Shown: piece by piece, positions 63,381-64,000 of the stretch | Layout of the letters: each line of letters starts with the position of its first letter | How positions within the stretch are numbered: the stretch's first letter is position 1 | Source of the DNA: Blautia hydrogenotrophica DSM 10507 | GTDB lineage: Bacteria; Bacillota; Clostridia; Lachnospirales; Lachnospiraceae | Direction: 5' to 3' | NCBI RefSeq assembly: GCF_034356035.1 | Contig: NZ_CP136423.1 | Span: forward strand, 1,612,001 to 1,676,000 | Length of the DNA: 64,000 bases | Notes under the pieces: generated by a model | What the model was told of the DNA's origin: nothing | Seen by the model: the letters and a program-made list of their open reading frames with translations, nothing else | Databases searched by the model: none | Made by a program: the position numbers and the translations under genes

Positions 63381-63483
63381 TGCGATGCACGGAGCAATCC
63401 GCAGCTTATACTTATTTGAAAACGAAACATGGGACGTGATTTTTCATATAGTAAAGAGAGACGGAAATTGAGGATGTGGCAAT

Positions 63484-64000
63484 ATGGAAAATCTGAGTTA
63501 TACAGGCAAAGGTGTCTGTGTAGCTGTGCTGGATACGGGAATTTATCCTCATATGGATTTGAGTAGGCGTATTGTCGCCTTTTATGACTATATTAACCAG
63601 AGGGAATTTCCCTATGATGACAATGGTCACGGAACGCATGTCTGTGGCATTTTGGCGGGGAGTGGAGAGGCATCTGGTGGGAAATACAGAGGAGTTGCGC
63701 CGGGCTGTCTTTTGATTGGAATGAAAGTTCTAGACCGGAATGGCAATGGAAGAAAAGAGGATGTATTAAAAGCGCTGGACTGGGTGATTCGCAATAAGGA
63801 AGAATATGGGATTCGCATTGTGAATATCTCTGTGGGAACCACCTACGATCATACCTCCCAGAATGATGTGCTGATACAAGGGGTGGAGAGAGCCTGGGAC
63901 AGTGGACTGATTGTGGTGGCTGCTGCGGGAAACAGAGGTCCAAATCCAGGCAGTGTGACATCTCCGGGCAGCAGCCGGAAAATTATAACGGTGGGTTCTA
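63484..64000 (+). CDS. Subtilisin-like serine protease, S8 family (3' end outside window)
   Basis: Partial frame of about 172 residues running off the right edge. The catalytic Asp (VAVLDTGIYPH) and His (DDNGHGTHVCGILAG) motifs and the substrate-binding NISVG and AAAGNRGPNPGSVTSPGSS segments are visible. The catalytic Ser would lie beyond the window. No signal peptide is present, and an in-frame TGA 12 bases upstream fixes the start near 63484, so it looks intracellular. Intracellular subtilases of this type often act on regulatory or sporulation proteins. Confidence 0.85.
   Translation, partial: MENLSYTGKGVCVAVLDTGIYPHMDLSRRIVAFYDYINQREFPYDDNGHGTHVCGILAGSGEASGGKYRGVAPGCLLIGMKVLDRNGNGRKEDVLKALDWVIRNKEEYGIRIVNISVGTTYDHTSQNDVLIQGVERAWDSGLIVVAAAGNRGPNPGSVTSPGSSRKIITVGS

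Overview
The window looks like chromosome of a low-to-mid GC, Gram-positive, spore-lineage acetogen of the Lachnospiraceae, most likely Blautia or a close relative. This rests on the conserved Firmicute block ylxM-ffh-rpsP-khpA-rimM-trmD-rplS-lepB-rbgA-rnhB-yraN, on spoIVA, on strong AGGAGG ribosome binding sites, and on a large Wood-Ljungdahl (acetyl-CoA) gene set beside electron-bifurcating [FeFe]-hydrogenases. The genus call is inference. No tRNA, rRNA, CRISPR array, phage or insertion sequence was seen.

Layout. 1-2928: sugar-phosphate cluster (class II aldolase, divergent phosphofructokinase, DeoR regulator). 3024-10909: a DUF362 ferredoxin-like gene divergent from the translation and secretion block. 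10910-13038: a lysine riboswitch and the NhaC-type lysine transporter it should control. 13294-22678: housekeeping genes (FHA protein, rnhB, yraN, pgeF, prs, DUF512 radical SAM, der, plsY, gpsA, aldo/keto reductase). 23045-42083: carbonyl and methyl branch genes of the Wood-Ljungdahl pathway: nickel proteins (His-rich CooJ-like, CooT), two CooC-type ATPases, CODH, two complete acetyl-CoA synthases, both CoFeSP subunits, methyltransferase, corrinoid reactivator AcsV, a DUF3786 protein, fhs, fchA and folD. Formate dehydrogenase and methylene-THF reductase are not here. 42413-44389: a secreted glucosaminidase and a PHP phosphoesterase. 45022-58192: a hydrogenase locus with two HydCBA sets, a PAS-linked sensory-type hydrogenase homologue, an overlapping PP2C phosphatase, and a convergent monomeric hydrogenase. 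58336-64000: an interrupted membrane protein, spoIVA, a CpsB-type phosphatase, a YcxB-like protein and the start of a subtilase.

How it works together. The hydrogenases interconvert H2 with NADH plus reduced ferredoxin. Fhs, FchA and FolD carry formate to methylene-THF. AcsE and CoFeSP deliver the methyl group, and CODH/ACS joins it to CO and CoA to make acetyl-CoA. AcsV keeps the corrinoid active, and the CooC, CooT and CooJ-like proteins probably supply nickel. Rex-like operators near both hydrogenase operons suggest NADH/NAD+ control, and the sensory hydrogenase plus phosphatase suggest H2 control.

The strongest unexplained signals are: (1) a dispersed intergenic element of about 190 nt, five copies on the same strand, each downstream of a terminator or gene end, whose 5' hairpin is kept by compensatory base changes; (2) two tandem, intact but diverged acsB genes separated by a strong hairpin; (3) a signal peptidase I with Arg at the catalytic Lys position; (4) the hydrogenase-sensor-phosphatase locus; (5) a membrane protein whose single reading frame is cut by two TGA codons.
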